This document shows positions 17,259-24,419 of a stretch of DNA of 37,370 nucleotides, one piece after another; the first letter of the stretch is position 1, and every line of letters starts with the position of its first letter. Position numbers and translations under genes: made by a program. The DNA lies in the NCBI GenBank assembly GCA_013911975.1, contig JACESF010000039.1, forward strand, positions 1 through 37,370, read 5' to 3'. The notes beneath the pieces were generated by a model, which was not told where the DNA came from, did not search any database, and was given only the letters and a program-made list of their open reading frames with translations. This DNA comes from Hyphomicrobiales bacterium (GTDB lineage: Bacteria > Pseudomonadota > Alphaproteobacteria > Rhizobiales > Xanthobacteraceae).

Positions 17259-18458
17259 TCATGCATGCATCCCGCATGATCGGAAAACATCCGCCGCCAC
17301 GGTGATCGTCTTCTCGATCTCCAAGTCCTGCAGCGTCGGATGAACCAGGAACATCATGCTGGTATGGCCGAGTTCCTGGGCGATGGAAAGTCTTTGTGCC
17401 GGACGCGAGGGCGTATCGGCGAAGGCGTTCTCCAAATAGATTTCCGGGCAGGAACCCTGGTAGCAGGGCACGCCCTGGGCGTTGATCTCCGCGATGATGC
17501 GGTCGCGCGACCAGCCCGGGGCGAGGTTTTCCGGCCGCACATAGACATAGAGCTTGTAATAGGCGTGGGTGAGGCCGTCTTCCGGCTCCGCGCACGGGAT
17601 GCGCAACGGCCCGGCCTCGGTGGCGAACGGGCGCAGATGGGCGAGGATCCGGTCCGCGTGCGCGGTGCGAAGCCGGGTCCAGTCCGCCATGCGGCCCAGT
17701 TGGATGCGGCCGATGGCGGCCTGCATCTCGGTCATGCGCCAATTGGTGCCGATGCTGTCATGGACCCAGCGGAAGCCCGGCGGGTGGGCCGTCTTGAACA
17801 CCCCGTCCCAGCTCTTGCCGTGGTCCTTGTAGGACCACATGAAGGACCAGGCGTCGGCGTCGTTTGTCGTCACCATGCCGCCTTCGCCGCCGGTGGTCAT
17901 GATCTTGTCCTGGCAGAAGGACCAGGCGGCCGCATGGCCGATGCTGCCGACGCTGCGGCCCTTGTAGCGCGCGCCATGCGCCTGCGCGCAATCCTCGATC
18001 ACCTTCAGCCCGTGCGCCTCGGCGAGCGCCATGATGGGGTCCATGTCGCAGGGCCAGCCGGCGAGGTGCACGGGAATGATGGCCCGCGTGCGGGGCGTGA
18101 GGACCTGCCGGATGGTCTCGGCGGTGATGTTGCCGCTGTCGGGCGACACGTCGGCGAAGATGGGGGTAGACCCCACATTCACGACGCAGGACGCCGAGGC
18201 CATGAAGGAGCGCGGGCTTACAATCACCTCGTCGCCCGGCCCGATGCCGAAGGCCCGCAGCGCCAGTTCCAGCGCCACCGTCCCGTTCATGAGGGCGATG
18301 GCATAAGCGGTGCCCGTCCACTCGGCGAACGCGCGCTCGAACAGGCGGCCTTCCTCCCCGGTCCAGTAATTGACGCGGTTGGAGCCGAGCACGCGGGCCA
18401 CCGCCTCGCATTCCTCGGGCGTGAAGCTGGGCCAGGGCGAGAAAGCGGTATTAAGCAT
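17259..18458 (-). CDS. DegT/DnrJ/EryC1/StrS sugar aminotransferase
   Basis: A 399-residue PLP-dependent sugar aminotransferase. Visible features are NGTVALELALRA near residues 59-69, IEDCAQAHGA with D156 contacting the pyridine nitrogen, and the Schiff-base lysine K185 in FCQDKIMTTGGEGG. It belongs with PglE/PseC/WecE-type enzymes that aminate a 4-keto sugar using glutamate. The dehydratase gene 67 bases downstream would make its substrate, so the pair probably yields UDP-4-amino-4,6-dideoxy-HexNAc. The ATG at 18458 is preferred over one six codons upstream because it begins the usual short N-terminus before the SFTPEE segment. Confidence 0.9.
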   Translation of the reverse strand: MLNTAFSPWPSFTPEECEAVARVLGSNRVNYWTGEEGRLFERAFAEWTGTAYAIALMNGTVALELALRAFGIGPGDEVIVSPRSFMASASCVVNVGSTPIFADVSPDSGNITAETIRQVLTPRTRAIIPVHLAGWPCDMDPIMALAEAHGLKVIEDCAQAHGARYKGRSVGSIGHAAAWSFCQDKIMTTGGEGGMVTTNDADAWSFMWSYKDHGKSWDGVFKTAHPPGFRWVHDSIGTNWRMTEMQAAIGRIQLGRMADWTRLRTAHADRILAHLRPFATEAGPLRIPCAEPEDGLTHAYYKLYVYVRPENLAPGWSRDRIIAEINAQGVPCYQGSCPEIYLENAFADTPSRPAQRLSIAQELGHTSMMFLVHPTLQDLEIEKTITVAADVFRSCGMHA

Positions 18459-18607
18459 TGCGGACCGGCCCCGCATTCAGGCACGCGCATGCCGCGCGCC
18501 GGCGGTGCGATCTGAAACGTCGCTGTGTCCCGTCCATGAGGCCGCCCCCGCTAGCGCTCCGGACCCGTCACGCGCTGCCGTTGCGGCGCGCTCGGGATCC
18601 TCGTGTC

Positions 18608-18620
18608 CGACCATAGGTCG
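18608..18620. promoter_or_regulatory. Short palindrome upstream of the aminotransferase gene
   Basis: The 13-base sequence CGACCATAGGTCG is a palindrome around a central T within the 201-base gap between the phosphoglycosyltransferase and aminotransferase genes. It lies next to a locally A/T-rich stretch (18620-18650). A regulator site or an internal promoter is possible, but no convincing -35/-10 pair was found. Confidence 0.2.
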
Positions 18621-18659
18621 TACTTGGTTTATGACATGTTGAGAAAAGTGCGGCGGCCG

Positions 18660-19262
18660 TCACGGGCAACGCCCTTCCGAGCCCGTGAAGCGCGGCATTG
18701 TGACATCGGCGGCGGTGTTCACGCCCTCGCGGCGCGCCACCTTGGCGACGGTCAGGAACAGGATGCGCAGGTCCAGCGCGAACGACCTGTTATCCACGTA
18801 CCAGACGTCGAGGGCGAACTTCTCTTCCCAGCTCAGCGCGTTGCGGCCGTTGACCTGGGCCCAGCCCGTGATGCCCGGGCGCACATCATGGCGCCGCGCC
18901 TGTTCCGGCGTGTAGAGCGGCAGATAGTCCATGAGAAGCGGGCGCGGGCCCACGAGGCTCATCTCGCCCTTCAGGACGTTCCACAGCTCCGGCAGTTCAT
19001 CCAGGCTCGATGCGCGCAGGAAAAGGCCCAGCGGGGTGATGCGCTCGAAGTCCGGCAGCGGCGTGCCGTCGGCGGCCACCGCGTCCTTCATGGTGCGGAA
19101 CTTGAACATGGTGAAGGGCCGGCCGTCACGCCCGGGGCGCACCTGCCGGAACAGGACCGGGGTACCCATGCGCCATGCCACCAGCACGCCGATCACCAGC
19201 ATCACGGGCGCGAGCGCCAGCAGCAGGACGGCGGAAGCGGCGATGTCGAAGAGGCGTTTCAT
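18660..19262 (-). CDS. PglC-like initiating phosphoglycosyltransferase
   Basis: A 200-residue bacterial sugar transferase of the small monotopic PglC type. One N-terminal hydrophobic re-entrant helix (about residues 8-29) is followed by the core with FKFRTM (54-59), the catalytic Asp-Glu pair D88-E89 in [32 protein letters not shown], and [21 protein letters not shown]. Such enzymes move a sugar phosphate from a UDP-sugar to undecaprenyl phosphate, starting each repeat. Enzymes of this size often use UDP-diNAcBac or related 4-amino-sugar donors, which fits the neighbouring dehydratase and aminotransferase, although other HexNAc donors are possible. The frame is open 91 codons upstream, but that part overlaps the ligase-like gene and lacks family similarity. 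The ATG at 19262 gives the standard length. Confidence 0.9.
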   Translation of the reverse strand: MKRLFDIAASAVLLLALAPVMLVIGVLVAWRMGTPVLFRQVRPGRDGRPFTMFKFRTMKDAVAADGTPLPDFERITPLGLFLRASSLDELPELWNVLKGEMSLVGPRPLLMDYLPLYTPEQARRHDVRPGITGWAQVNGRNALSWEEKFALDVWYVDNRSFALDLRILFLTVAKVARREGVNTAADVTMPRFTGSEGRCP

Positions 19263-19288
19263 GACCACCTGCGTTTCACGACCACTTG

Positions 19289-20722
19289 CTAGTGACCGGG
19301 CGCGAACGACCCGTCGCGCGGACCGGAGGGGGCACCCTTCGCCCGTGGGCGAGCCGCTTGAAGCGCATGCGTTGGTATCAAGAAGCCGCAGCACAGGGCG
19401 AAAGTGGCCAGCATGCCGCCGGTGCGCAGCGGATAGTCCAAAAACGAGTGAAGCAGCAGCAGAAGGACCACCAGGGCGGCTATGCGCTCCAGGAGCCGGT
19501 CCGCGGGCTTGAGGCCGCGATGGGTGCCGAACCACGCCGCCCAGGCGCGCTGCCCGAACCAGGCGAGGAAGACGAGCGTCAGCAGCACGCCCGGCAGCCC
19601 GGTCTCCAGCAGGAACTCGATCCAGTCGTTATGGGCTCGATTGGCATAGAAGATGCGCAAGGTGCCTTCGGTCTCGTAGGCCTGATAGACCTGGACGAAG
19701 GACGCGAGCCCGGCGCCGGAGGGGAATGCATCCCAGGCGGCGCTCAGCGTGGCGGACGCCAGAGGGCCGCGCAGGTCCGAGAGCACCGATTCCTCGAAGC
19801 GGGGCAAAGCTCGCTCGGCGCCGAGCGCTGCGATCACCAGCACCACGACGCCGATGCCCAGCGCCGCCTTGATCCGCCCGCTGCCCATCTCGATCCGCCG
19901 CCCCGTGAGCAGGCCGATCACGGCCGGTGCCGCCGCCACCAGGGGGACGAAGGCGAGCAGCGTCAGGATGATGCCGGCGCGGGAACGGGCGAGGGCGATG
20001 GCGCCCACGGCGAGCAGCGCGAAGCTGGCCGCGATGCCGAGGGCCTGTGCCTTCTCCGCCGTGAAGCGCGGGCCGGAGAAGCGGCCCTGCCAGCGGTCGG
20101 TGAGCCAGACCAGGCCCAGCAGCAGCGTCGCATACATCTGGGCGGCGAAATGGTTGCGGTTGGCGAAGAAGCCGACCGCTTCCTGGGTGTTGGTGGGCCA
20201 GTGGAAGCGCAGGGGCGAGGCCGGGCCGGAGAGGATCTGGAGCACGCCGAGCGCGAGGCTCACGAGGCCGAGCAGGGTGGCCCATCCCGCGAGCCGCATG
20301 CGCTCGCGCCGCCCAAGCAGCGCAACCAGGAGGAACAGCGCCAGGGGCGGCAGGACGGCCGCCACGGCGGCGGCGCTGAGATCGGGCATGACGCTGGAAC
20401 TGCCGGTGCCGCTGGGCGCGGCTTCGCCGCCGTGCCGGGCGATCTCGTTCCAGATGCCGCTGGACGCGACCGAGCCGAAGAGCGGGATGAATTGTGCGAG
20501 GAGGATCAGCCCGCCGAGCCCGGCGAAGGCACAGCCGAGAAGGACCGGGGGCTCCCGTAGCCGGCCGCGCCAGTCGCCTGGCGCGCCCAGCCGGTCCACC
20601 CAGAGCCAAAGGGCCGCCAGGAGGAAGGGAACCGAGACGAACTGAAGGAGAACGTCGCCGAGCACGCCGGCGCGCGTTCCGCCCCCGAGCAGGACGCTGG
20701 CACACAGCAAAAAGACCGACAT
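19289..20722 (-). CDS. O-antigen ligase/polymerase-family membrane protein
   Basis: A 477-residue polytopic protein with about eleven hydrophobic segments and a periplasmic loop in the C-terminal half containing [20 protein letters not shown], the hallmark of the WaaL/Wzy_C superfamily. It could be a ligase joining the glycan to a lipid or protein, or a second polymerase; sequence alone does not decide. It is the first gene of the large minus-strand operon. The start ATG at 20722 sits inside a terminator-like hairpin formed with the sequence just upstream, and the best ribosome-site candidate (AAGGA, 12 bases upstream) lies in the opposite arm. The first membrane segment begins right after this ATG, so a much later start is unlikely. 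Confidence 0.8.
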   Translation of the reverse strand: MSVFLLCASVLLGGGTRAGVLGDVLLQFVSVPFLLAALWLWVDRLGAPGDWRGRLREPPVLLGCAFAGLGGLILLAQFIPLFGSVASSGIWNEIARHGGEAAPSGTGSSSVMPDLSAAAVAAVLPPLALFLLVALLGRRERMRLAGWATLLGLVSLALGVLQILSGPASPLRFHWPTNTQEAVGFFANRNHFAAQMYATLLLGLVWLTDRWQGRFSGPRFTAEKAQALGIAASFALLAVGAIALARSRAGIILTLLAFVPLVAAAPAVIGLLTGRRIEMGSGRIKAALGIGVVVLVIAALGAERALPRFEESVLSDLRGPLASATLSAAWDAFPSGAGLASFVQVYQAYETEGTLRIFYANRAHNDWIEFLLETGLPGVLLTLVFLAWFGQRAWAAWFGTHRGLKPADRLLERIAALVVLLLLLHSFLDYPLRTGGMLATFALCCGFLIPTHALQAARPRAKGAPSGPRDGSFAPGH

Positions 20723-20739
20723 GGGAAATGCCGGTCCTT
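20709..20739 (-). terminator. Terminator-like hairpin overlapping the ligase-like gene start
   Basis: Read on the minus strand, AAGGACCGGCAT and ATGTCGGTCTTT form a 12-pair stem with a five-base loop, followed by a short U run. Two of the pairs are G.U wobbles that work only in minus-strand RNA; they would be A/C mismatches in plus-strand RNA. The right arm begins with the ATG of the ligase-like gene, and the left arm holds its probable AAGGA ribosome site. Position and sequence correspond to the terminator found after the paralogous upstream unit. Confidence 0.6.
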
Positions 20740-20774
20740 GCGAAATGTCAGGCCTGGATGTGGACACGAGCGCG

Positions 20775-21344
20775 TCAGGGGCTGAACGGCTGGACCGAGA
20801 TGATGGTGCCCTGCGTGTTCTTGTTTTGCGTGGTGGCCGCAATTCCCACGGGGACCGCAACAGCCACGCCGATGGCGCCAATTCCGAGGAGCGACGCATT
20901 GGAGAGCCCGGAGATCCCAGACGTCGGAGCCACCAAGCCAGGGCGGGTCACGGTGGTGGTGGTCCCGATGTCCGTCATACGCATGGTCTGGCCGAACAAG
21001 TACTGAGAGGACGTGGAGGAATTCGCCTGAGCCAGCGCCGGGTTTGTGAGCATGGACGCATCAGCCGAGCAGGCGGTGATGGACATGGACTTCGCGCCGG
21101 AGAGCGCGCTGCCCGTGCCGTTCACGAACAGGATCTCGGCAGTGCCGCCGCGCAGCATCACATGGTCGCCGACGGCGAGGGGCATGCCCGTCTTGCCGTC
21201 CAGGAAGCCGACGCCGCGATTGACGAGGACCTTGCCATCCACCTTCGAGAGAACGGCAGGGCCGCAGGGAGCGGCGAGCGCCGCGATGGACGACGTGCCG
21301 AGTATGGCAGCGCTCAGCCCTGCGAGGACCATCCGACGAATCAT
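20775..21344 (-). CDS. Small exported protein, FecR-like fold possible (paralog 1)
   Basis: A 189-residue protein with a signal peptide (RR followed by VLAGLSAAILGTSSIAALA, cleavage likely after residue 24 or 25). The mature N-terminal part, residues 25 to about 107, has two cysteines (C27 and C92) that could form a disulphide, and a beta-rich pattern with MPLAVGDHVMLRGGTAEILF that recalls FecR-type domains. The tail is Thr/Ser-rich and holds a hydrophobic Gly/Ala/Val stretch near residues 148-168 that could anchor it in a membrane. Over the first ~107 residues it differs from the paralog at 21692-22252 at only six positions, while the tails differ. The function is unknown; the position beside export genes suggests an envelope role. 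GGAG lies eight bases before the ATG. Confidence 0.75.
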   Translation of the reverse strand: MIRRMVLAGLSAAILGTSSIAALAAPCGPAVLSKVDGKVLVNRGVGFLDGKTGMPLAVGDHVMLRGGTAEILFVNGTGSALSGAKSMSITACSADASMLTNPALAQANSSTSSQYLFGQTMRMTDIGTTTTVTRPGLVAPTSGISGLSNASLLGIGAIGVAVAVPVGIAATTQNKNTQGTIISVQPFSP

Positions 21345-21382
21345 GAATCAGCACTCCGCCCCAATTCGGATCATTCTTTTGG

Positions 21383-21410
21383 GCATAACATGGCAAGACT
21401 TGTGCCGCAA
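21383..21410 (-). promoter_or_regulatory. Predicted promoter of small exported paralog 1
   Basis: On the minus strand TTGCGG and TTATGC are separated by 16 bases, 39 bases before the ATG. The same arrangement (TTGCGA, 16 bases, TTATCT) occurs before the second paralog, and the spacer CACANGTCNTGCCATG is also conserved. Conservation between the copies supports a real promoter, although recent duplication alone could explain it. Confidence 0.5.
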
Positions 21411-21445
21411 TCGACGGGCTGCGGCGGATCTCGCCCACAACCCGA

Positions 21446-21484
21446 CCTGTTGCCTTCATGTCACGTACACAAAGGCTAAGCTGA
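21446..21484 (-). promoter_or_regulatory. Conserved upstream element of paralog 1
   Basis: Two blocks upstream of the predicted promoter are shared with the second paralog at almost the same distance: CCTGTTGCCTTCATGTCACG at 21446-21465 and GGCTAAGCTGA at 21474-21484 (plus-strand letters). The sequence between the blocks and the promoter has diverged more. This could be a regulator-binding region, but the regulator is unknown. Confidence 0.35.
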
Positions 21485-21630
21485 GGGCTCTGATGGTTTT
21501 TTGGCCTGGTCGTTGCGCGTCCGCGCACGATTTCAAGGCGGCTCCGGGGGGGGGCTCAAGCCGCCATGTTCCGGCCGTCGCGTTCCATATCGCCATCCCT
21601 GGCTTCGCCGTTCACCCTGCGCGCAAAGCA

Positions 21631-21659
21631 AAGGCCCGGCATGCAACATGCCGGGCCTT
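21631..21659 (-). terminator. Strong terminator of small exported paralog 2
   Basis: AAGGCCCGGCATG and CATGCCGGGCCTT form a perfect 13-pair stem with a three-base loop, 32 bases after the stop of paralog 2. On the minus strand it is followed by TTTGCTTTGC, a short T-rich tract. This is the clearest terminator in the window. Confidence 0.75.
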
Positions 21660-21691
21660 GCGAAACTCGGTCGCCGAAATCGGCGGTCGCG

Positions 21692-22252
21692 TCAGGGGCT
21701 GGTCGGCTGCACCGGCTGGATAATCACGATGCCCCCATTGCCGCCGCCGCCGCTGTTCGTCGCGGCGATGGTGCCGCCGATAACGGCGCCCGCGAGGACC
21801 GTCCCGCCGATGACGACGGGGGTAGAGAGCGCGGGCGCGGTGGTGCTGAGGGGGGCCGGACCCGTAGTAGCCGGACCTGTAGTAGCGGTGGCGGGAAAGG
21901 TCAGTGGGTTCGTCGAACCGGACCCCACCGGCGCCTGGGCAAGGGCCGGGCTCGTCAGCATGGACGCGTCGGCCGAGCAGGCGGTGATGGGGAGGGACTT
22001 CGCGCCGGAGAGCGCGCTGCCCGTGCCGTTCACGAACAGGATCTCGGCGGTGCCGCCGCGCAGCATCACATGGTCGCCGACGGCGAGGGGCATGCCCGCC
22101 TTGCCGTCCAGGAAGCCGACGCCGCGATTGACGAGAACCTTGCCGTCCACCTTGGAGAGCACGGCCGGGCCACAGGGCGCAGCCAGCGCCGCGAAGGACG
22201 ACGTGCCGAGGATGGCGGCACTGAGCCCCGCAAGGACCATCCGACGATTCAT
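21692..22252 (-). CDS. Small exported protein, FecR-like fold possible (paralog 2)
   Basis: A 186-residue paralog of the protein encoded at 20775-21344. It has the same signal peptide (ending SFAALA), the same two cysteines, and the same beta-rich domain with MPLAVGDHVMLRGGTAEILF. Its tail differs: a Pro/Thr/Ala-rich stretch (about 108-145), then a hydrophobic Val/Ile/Gly segment (about 146-168), then a glycine run and IVIIQPVQPTSP. The chosen ATG at 22252 matches the paralog's start; the frame continues upstream through the promoter region and is not used. DNA similarity to the paralog is high in the first ~320 coding bases and falls sharply afterwards, so either the tails diverged fast or one was replaced. 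No known function. Confidence 0.75.
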   Translation of the reverse strand: MNRRMVLAGLSAAILGTSSFAALAAPCGPAVLSKVDGKVLVNRGVGFLDGKAGMPLAVGDHVMLRGGTAEILFVNGTGSALSGAKSLPITACSADASMLTSPALAQAPVGSGSTNPLTFPATATTGPATTGPAPLSTTAPALSTPVVIGGTVLAGAVIGGTIAATNSGGGGNGGIVIIQPVQPTSP

Positions 22253-22290
22253 GAAAAGCACCCCGCCGCAATTCGTATCAATGGGTCCCG

Positions 22291-22318
22291 AGATAACATG
22301 GCAGGACATGTGTCGCAA
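22291..22318 (-). promoter_or_regulatory. Predicted promoter of small exported paralog 2
   Basis: On the minus strand TTGCGA and TTATCT are separated by 16 bases and end 39 bases before the ATG. The arrangement and spacer match those before paralog 1. Together with the extended -10 for the plus-strand operon at 22443-22451, this makes 22253-22571 a divergent promoter region. Confidence 0.5.
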
Positions 22319-22353
22319 TCCGAGGACTCGCCTCGCGACGCCTGCAACCTTGG

Positions 22354-22392
22354 CCTGTTGCCGTCAGGTCACGGTTGAAATGGCTAAGCTGA
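22354..22392 (-). promoter_or_regulatory. Conserved upstream element of paralog 2
   Basis: The blocks CCTGTTGCCGTCAGGTCACG (22354-22373) and GGCTAAGCTGA (22382-22392) match those before paralog 1 at nearly the same distance from the promoter. Here they also lie about 50 bases upstream of the plus-strand -10, so a bound factor could influence both directions. Confidence 0.35.
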
Positions 22393-22442
22393 AGGGAAAT
22401 CTCGTCTTTCCCCCGGCTACGTCAAGGCGCCATTAACGCGGG

Positions 22443-22451
22443 TGGTATAAT
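22443..22451 (+). promoter_or_regulatory. Extended -10 promoter of the wza/wzc operon
   Basis: TGGTATAAT is a perfect TATAAT with an upstream TGn extension, about 120 bases before the PHP phosphatase gene. No good -35 hexamer is seen at the expected distance, which extended -10 promoters can tolerate. The region from here to the ATG at 22572 holds no other gene and would be the leader. Confidence 0.5.
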
Positions 22452-22571
22452 CTGGCGTTGCTTTCCGCGAAACGCCCAAATGCGGTCGCTTTTTCAGAGT
22501 GGGGATACGGAGAAAGCCAGGGAGGGCCCTGGCGGGGCTTCTGTTTCCGCCCGACGGGCCGGAAGAGTCTG

Positions 22572-23411
22572 ATGATCGACCTGCACAGCCATATCCTGCC
22601 CGGCATCGACGACGGCTCCCCATCCCTGGAGACGTCGCTGGAGATGGCGCGCCTCTATGAGGCCCAGGGGGTCCAGGCGGTCGCCTGCACGCCACACATT
22701 TTACCGGGCGTTTACCATAATTCGGGAAAGGCGATCCGGGAGGCCGTCGCGGACCTCCAGATGCGCCTCGACGAGGCGGGAATCACCCTCACCCTGTTCC
22801 CGGGCGCCGACAACCACGTGGTGACGGATTTCGTCGCCGGCCTGCGCCAGGGGCACCTGCTGACCCTGGGCGACACGCGCTACGTGCTGGTGGAGCCGCC
22901 CCACAACATGGCGCCGCCGCGCTTCGACGACCTGGTGTTCAGCATCCTTTTGGCGGGCTACGTGCCCATCATCACCCATCCCGAGCGCCTGAAATGGATC
23001 GAGGACGGCTATGACGTCATGGTCCGTCTCGCCGAGCGCGGGGTCTGGATGCAGATCACGGCCTCCTCGCTCACCGGCCGCTTCGGGCGGCGCCCGCTCT
23101 ATTGGGCGGAACGGATGATCGGCGAAGGGCGGGTGCAGATCCTGGCCACCGACGCGCACGACCCGGTGGGGCGCCCGCCGGACCTGGAAGCCGGCTGGAA
23201 GGCGGCCTGCCGCCTCGTCGGGCCCCAGGAAGCAGGCCAGATGGTATCAGGCCGTCCTTCGTTTATACTGTGCGACGGCAACCCAGGCGAGAGTGCGCCG
23301 ATCCGGGTGGAACGGCCGCAGCCGCAGGGGGAAGGTGAGAGGCATGCTAAAGGTGCTGGGCGCAGCGATGCTGCTGGTCTTGTTGGCAGGTTGCGCCGGC
23401 TCCTCGGGTAG
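22572..23411 (+). CDS. PHP-family protein-tyrosine phosphatase, CpsB/YwqE type
   Basis: A 279-residue PHP-fold phosphatase. The metal-binding HSH is at residues 5-7 (MIDLHSHILPGIDDGS). Further metal-site segments are CTPHILPG, ITHPERLKWIED and ATDAHDP. CpsB/YwqE proteins remove phosphate from the tyrosine cluster of bacterial tyrosine kinases. The kinase is encoded two genes downstream, so it is the probable partner. Such PHP phosphatases are best known from Gram-positive capsule loci; Gram-negative systems more often use a low-molecular-weight phosphatase (Wzb). The ATG at 22572 follows GGAAGAG and begins the conserved motif. The frame is open 38 codons upstream but without family sequence. 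The C-terminal tail overlaps the wza gene by 68 bases in another frame. Confidence 0.88.
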   Translation: MIDLHSHILPGIDDGSPSLETSLEMARLYEAQGVQAVACTPHILPGVYHNSGKAIREAVADLQMRLDEAGITLTLFPGADNHVVTDFVAGLRQGHLLTLGDTRYVLVEPPHNMAPPRFDDLVFSILLAGYVPIITHPERLKWIEDGYDVMVRLAERGVWMQITASSLTGRFGRRPLYWAERMIGEGRVQILATDAHDPVGRPPDLEAGWKAACRLVGPQEAGQMVSGRPSFILCDGNPGESAPIRVERPQPQGEGERHAKGAGRSDAAGLVGRLRRLLG

Positions 23412-24114
23412 CGGCGGATCCACCACGGAGGGCGGTTCGGTCAGCTTCGCGCCGACCGCGGCCTCCGGTGGGGCCGCGCCCGAGGGCGGGTCCGAAAATG
23501 CCGGCGCGCGCGTGCCGACCCGCCTTCTGACGGAAGTGGCGGCCGAGCGGACCCCCGGCTCCCAGAGCTATCGCATCGGGCCGCTCGACCTGCTCGACAT
23601 CACCGTGTTCAAGGTGGGCGACCTCACCAAGGTCGTCCAGGTGGGCGAGAACGGTCGCATCGACTTCCCCCTGGTGGGCGAGGTGCAGGCCGCGGGCCGC
23701 ACTCCCAACGAACTGGGCCGGGATCTCGCGCGCAAGCTCGGCGAGAACTACCTGCGCAACCCGCAGGTGAGCGTGCTGGTGAAGGAATATAACAGCCAGA
23801 AGATCACCGTGGACGGCGTGGTGCGCCAGCCGGGCGTCTTCCCCATGCAGGGCGGCATGAACCTGGTGCAGGCCATCGCCATGGCGCGGGGCATCGACAC
23901 CAGCCTGTCGGACGGCACCATCATCATCTTCCGCAACGTGAATGGCCGGCAGGCGGTGGCGCGCTTCAACATGCGCGACGTGCGCGAGGGGGCGGTGGAC
24001 AATCCCCAGCTCGTGGCGGGCGACGTGGTCATGGTGCCCTCGTCCGACGCGAAGGAAGCCCTCAAGAACATCCTGTCGGTGGTGCCGGTGGTCAACGCTT
24101 TCGCCTGGATCTGA
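23344..24114 (+). CDS. wza: Wza-type polysaccharide export lipoprotein
   Basis: A 256-residue outer-membrane export protein. A lipoprotein signal (MLKVLGAAMLLVLLAGC, lipid-accepting C17) is followed by a Gly/Ser-rich linker to about residue 60. A Poly_export domain (about 75-160) starts with YRIGPLDLLDITVFKVGDL, and an SLBB domain (about 160-235) contains VDGVVRQPGVFPM. It is shorter than E. coli Wza, which has extra SLBB and C-terminal barrel-helix parts, and resembles the ExoF/GumB-like short forms. It would form the outer part of the export channel with the Wzc-like protein encoded next. GGAAGGTGAGAGG lies just before the ATG. The gene starts inside the end of the phosphatase gene, implying one transcript. 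Confidence 0.92.
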   Translation: MLKVLGAAMLLVLLAGCAGSSGSGGSTTEGGSVSFAPTAASGGAAPEGGSENAGARVPTRLLTEVAAERTPGSQSYRIGPLDLLDITVFKVGDLTKVVQVGENGRIDFPLVGEVQAAGRTPNELGRDLARKLGENYLRNPQVSVLVKEYNSQKITVDGVVRQPGVFPMQGGMNLVQAIAMARGIDTSLSDGTIIIFRNVNGRQAVARFNMRDVREGAVDNPQLVAGDVVMVPSSDAKEALKNILSVVPVVNAFAWI

Positions 24115-24419
24115 TCCCGGGCGCGGCGAGGCCCAAGGTCAGGGCCGCGCGGTATACGGGCCGGCACAGTATTTGGGCTTGCCAACATTTGGCGCGTTGG
24201 CCTTTATCTGCCGCCGCGTCAGGCCTCGTGCCGCACGCGGGCGGGGATTGCCGGGGCAGAACGGCTTAAGCGGAGCGGAACCGTCGAAGATGCATGCCGG
24301 ATCGTCTCAGATCGGCTAGTATTGTGTCGTGGTTCGTGGCCCGGTCGCTTTGAAACATACTCTCGCCCGGCGCGGATCGACCGTCCGGCCGCCGGGGCGA
24401 AGCAAGGTGGAAGTGTTCG
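24115..24419. other. Intergenic region between wza and the wzc-like gene
   Basis: This 305-base gap contains GGCCC-AAGGTCA-GGGCC (24130-24146), a small hairpin that might attenuate transcription after wza. An A/T-richer stretch follows at about 24300-24355. AAGGTGG just before 24420 serves as ribosome site for the next gene. No gene and no convincing promoter were found. Confidence 0.4.

Larger units (their letters stand above)
21345..21691. other. Intergenic region between the two exported paralogs
   Basis: This 347-base gap holds the promoter and upstream element of paralog 1 in its left half and the terminator of paralog 2 in its right half. The middle (about 21490-21620) contains a run of nine G residues at 21546-21554 and no convincing gene. 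Confidence 0.6.
20709..22392. repeat. Tandem duplicated transcription unit (two copies)
   Basis: Copy 1 spans about 20709-21484 and copy 2 about 21631-22392, in the same orientation. Each contains, in order, an upstream element, a TTGCGR-N16-TTATSY promoter, a signal-peptide protein gene and a hairpin. The coding part up to about residue 107 is nearly identical. The segment around the stop (GCGTCAGGGGCTG) and the hairpin flank (CTTGCGAAA) are also shared, so the duplication included the whole unit. Confidence 0.7.

Noticed and set aside
21546..21554. Run of nine G residues, considered as a phase-variable tract.
   Set aside because: It lies outside any gene and away from the predicted promoters, so slippage would have no obvious effect.
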